Assembly: GCF_000466485.1 (NCBI RefSeq)
Contig: NZ_KE993015.1
Location: forward strand, 1-40,840
Direction: 5' to 3'
Length of the DNA stretch: 40,840 bases
DNA from: [Clostridium] symbiosum ATCC 14940
GTDB taxonomy: Bacteria > Bacillota > Clostridia > Lachnospirales > Lachnospiraceae
Below the pieces are notes generated by a model, which was given only the letters and a program-made list of their open reading frames with translations, was not told the origin of the DNA and did not search any database. Positions 40,655-40,840 of the stretch are shown piece by piece; position 1 is the first letter of the stretch; the number at the start of each line of letters is the position of its first letter. Made by a program: the position numbers and the translations under genes.

Positions 40655-40673
40655 TGGATTGGTATAGTCCAAA
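40655..40673. promoter_or_regulatory. GntR-type operator O1
   Basis: TGGATTGGTATAGTCCAAA contains the 15-mer GGATTGGWATAGTCC, which recurs at 40805-40819. A weaker relative (AGGTACAGTTCCAAT) lies at 40606-40620. O1 is 46 bases before the -35. Confidence 0.65.
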
Positions 40674-40718
40674 CTAAAGTTAAAAATATAGAATTTTAAA
40701 CAAAAAACTGAAAATAGC

Positions 40719-40747
40719 TTGACAAATTATATATAGAATATTAAAAT
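40719..40747 (+). promoter_or_regulatory. Sigma-A promoter of the next, off-window gene
   Basis: TTGACA (40719-40724) and TAAAAT (40742-40747) are 17 bp apart. The window ends in AAAGGAGGAAGGAA, a very strong ribosome site, so a start codon should lie within a few bases after it. Confidence 0.75.
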
Positions 40748-40803
40748 AAGAGCCATAAGTAAAGAGAGTGTTAAAAACGGCCGTGAAATTATTGATAATT
40801 TAA

Positions 40804-40821
40804 TGGATTGGAATAGTCCAA
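40804..40821. promoter_or_regulatory. GntR-type operator O2
   Basis: TGGATTGGAATAGTCCAA differs from O1 in one core base and lies between the promoter and the ribosome site, an ideal roadblock position. Confidence 0.65.
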
Positions 40822-40840
40822 TTGAAAAAGGAGGAAGGAA

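Overview
The window looks like chromosome from a spore-forming, low-to-moderate GC Clostridia of the Lachnospiraceae type. The basis is the mother-cell sporulation genes (spoIID, spoIIQ-like, cotJA-cotJB-cotJC), an isoleucine T-box ahead of ileS, strong AGGAGG ribosome binding sites, Gram-positive solute transporters, and tRNAs without an encoded CCA end. No phage, conjugative element, CRISPR array or transposase is visible. The genus is not determined; the family assignment is an inference from gene content.

Layout. 1-4.3 kb: a lone MazF-type toxin, a CNNM/CorC-like membrane protein, a MATE exporter and a hexapeptide acetyltransferase. 4.3-7.7 kb (minus strand): asparagine synthetase and an unidentified polytopic transporter. 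7.7-11.4 kb: yebC and a sodium:solute symporter set among non-coding repeats. 11.4-19.9 kb: a small membrane protein, pncB, T-box-ileS, glycogen phosphorylase and an unknown membrane-anchored protein. 20-25.2 kb: spoIID, spoIIQ-like, a LUD-domain protein, a CBS protein, the cotJ operon and a DUF1540 protein. 25.3-29 kb: tRNA-Pro/tRNA-Glu, a ComEC-like metallo-beta-lactamase protein, a second MATE exporter with its MarR regulator, and tRNA-Gly. 29-35.5 kb: an osmoadaptation block of betaine-type ABC importer (opuA-like) followed by the TrkA/TrkH potassium system. 35.5-40.8 kb: several small proteins of unknown role, one very rich in Cys and Gly, a HAD phosphatase, tRNA-Pro, TspO and a GntR regulator whose probable operators flank the promoter of the next gene, just outside the window.

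How parts work together. opuA and trkAH both serve osmotic balance. The 284 bases between them hold a tandem array of ten TWAAGAN heptamers spaced exactly 11 bp apart, the most striking unexplained signal here. The start of spoIID lies inside a near-perfect hairpin that would bury its ribosome binding site in read-through mRNA, while a probable sigma-E promoter starts transcription in the hairpin loop and leaves the site free. The Cys/Gly-rich protein follows a sequence that fits the sigma-K consensus exactly, suggesting a late spore-coat protein.

Two families of dispersed, palindrome-ended non-coding repeats were found by eye. Family A occurs at the window start and near 7.8, 8.9 and 10.9-11.2 kb. 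Family B occurs near 6.2 and 23.2 kb, with a fragment at 11.2 kb. They resemble miniature mobile elements but match no family I can name.
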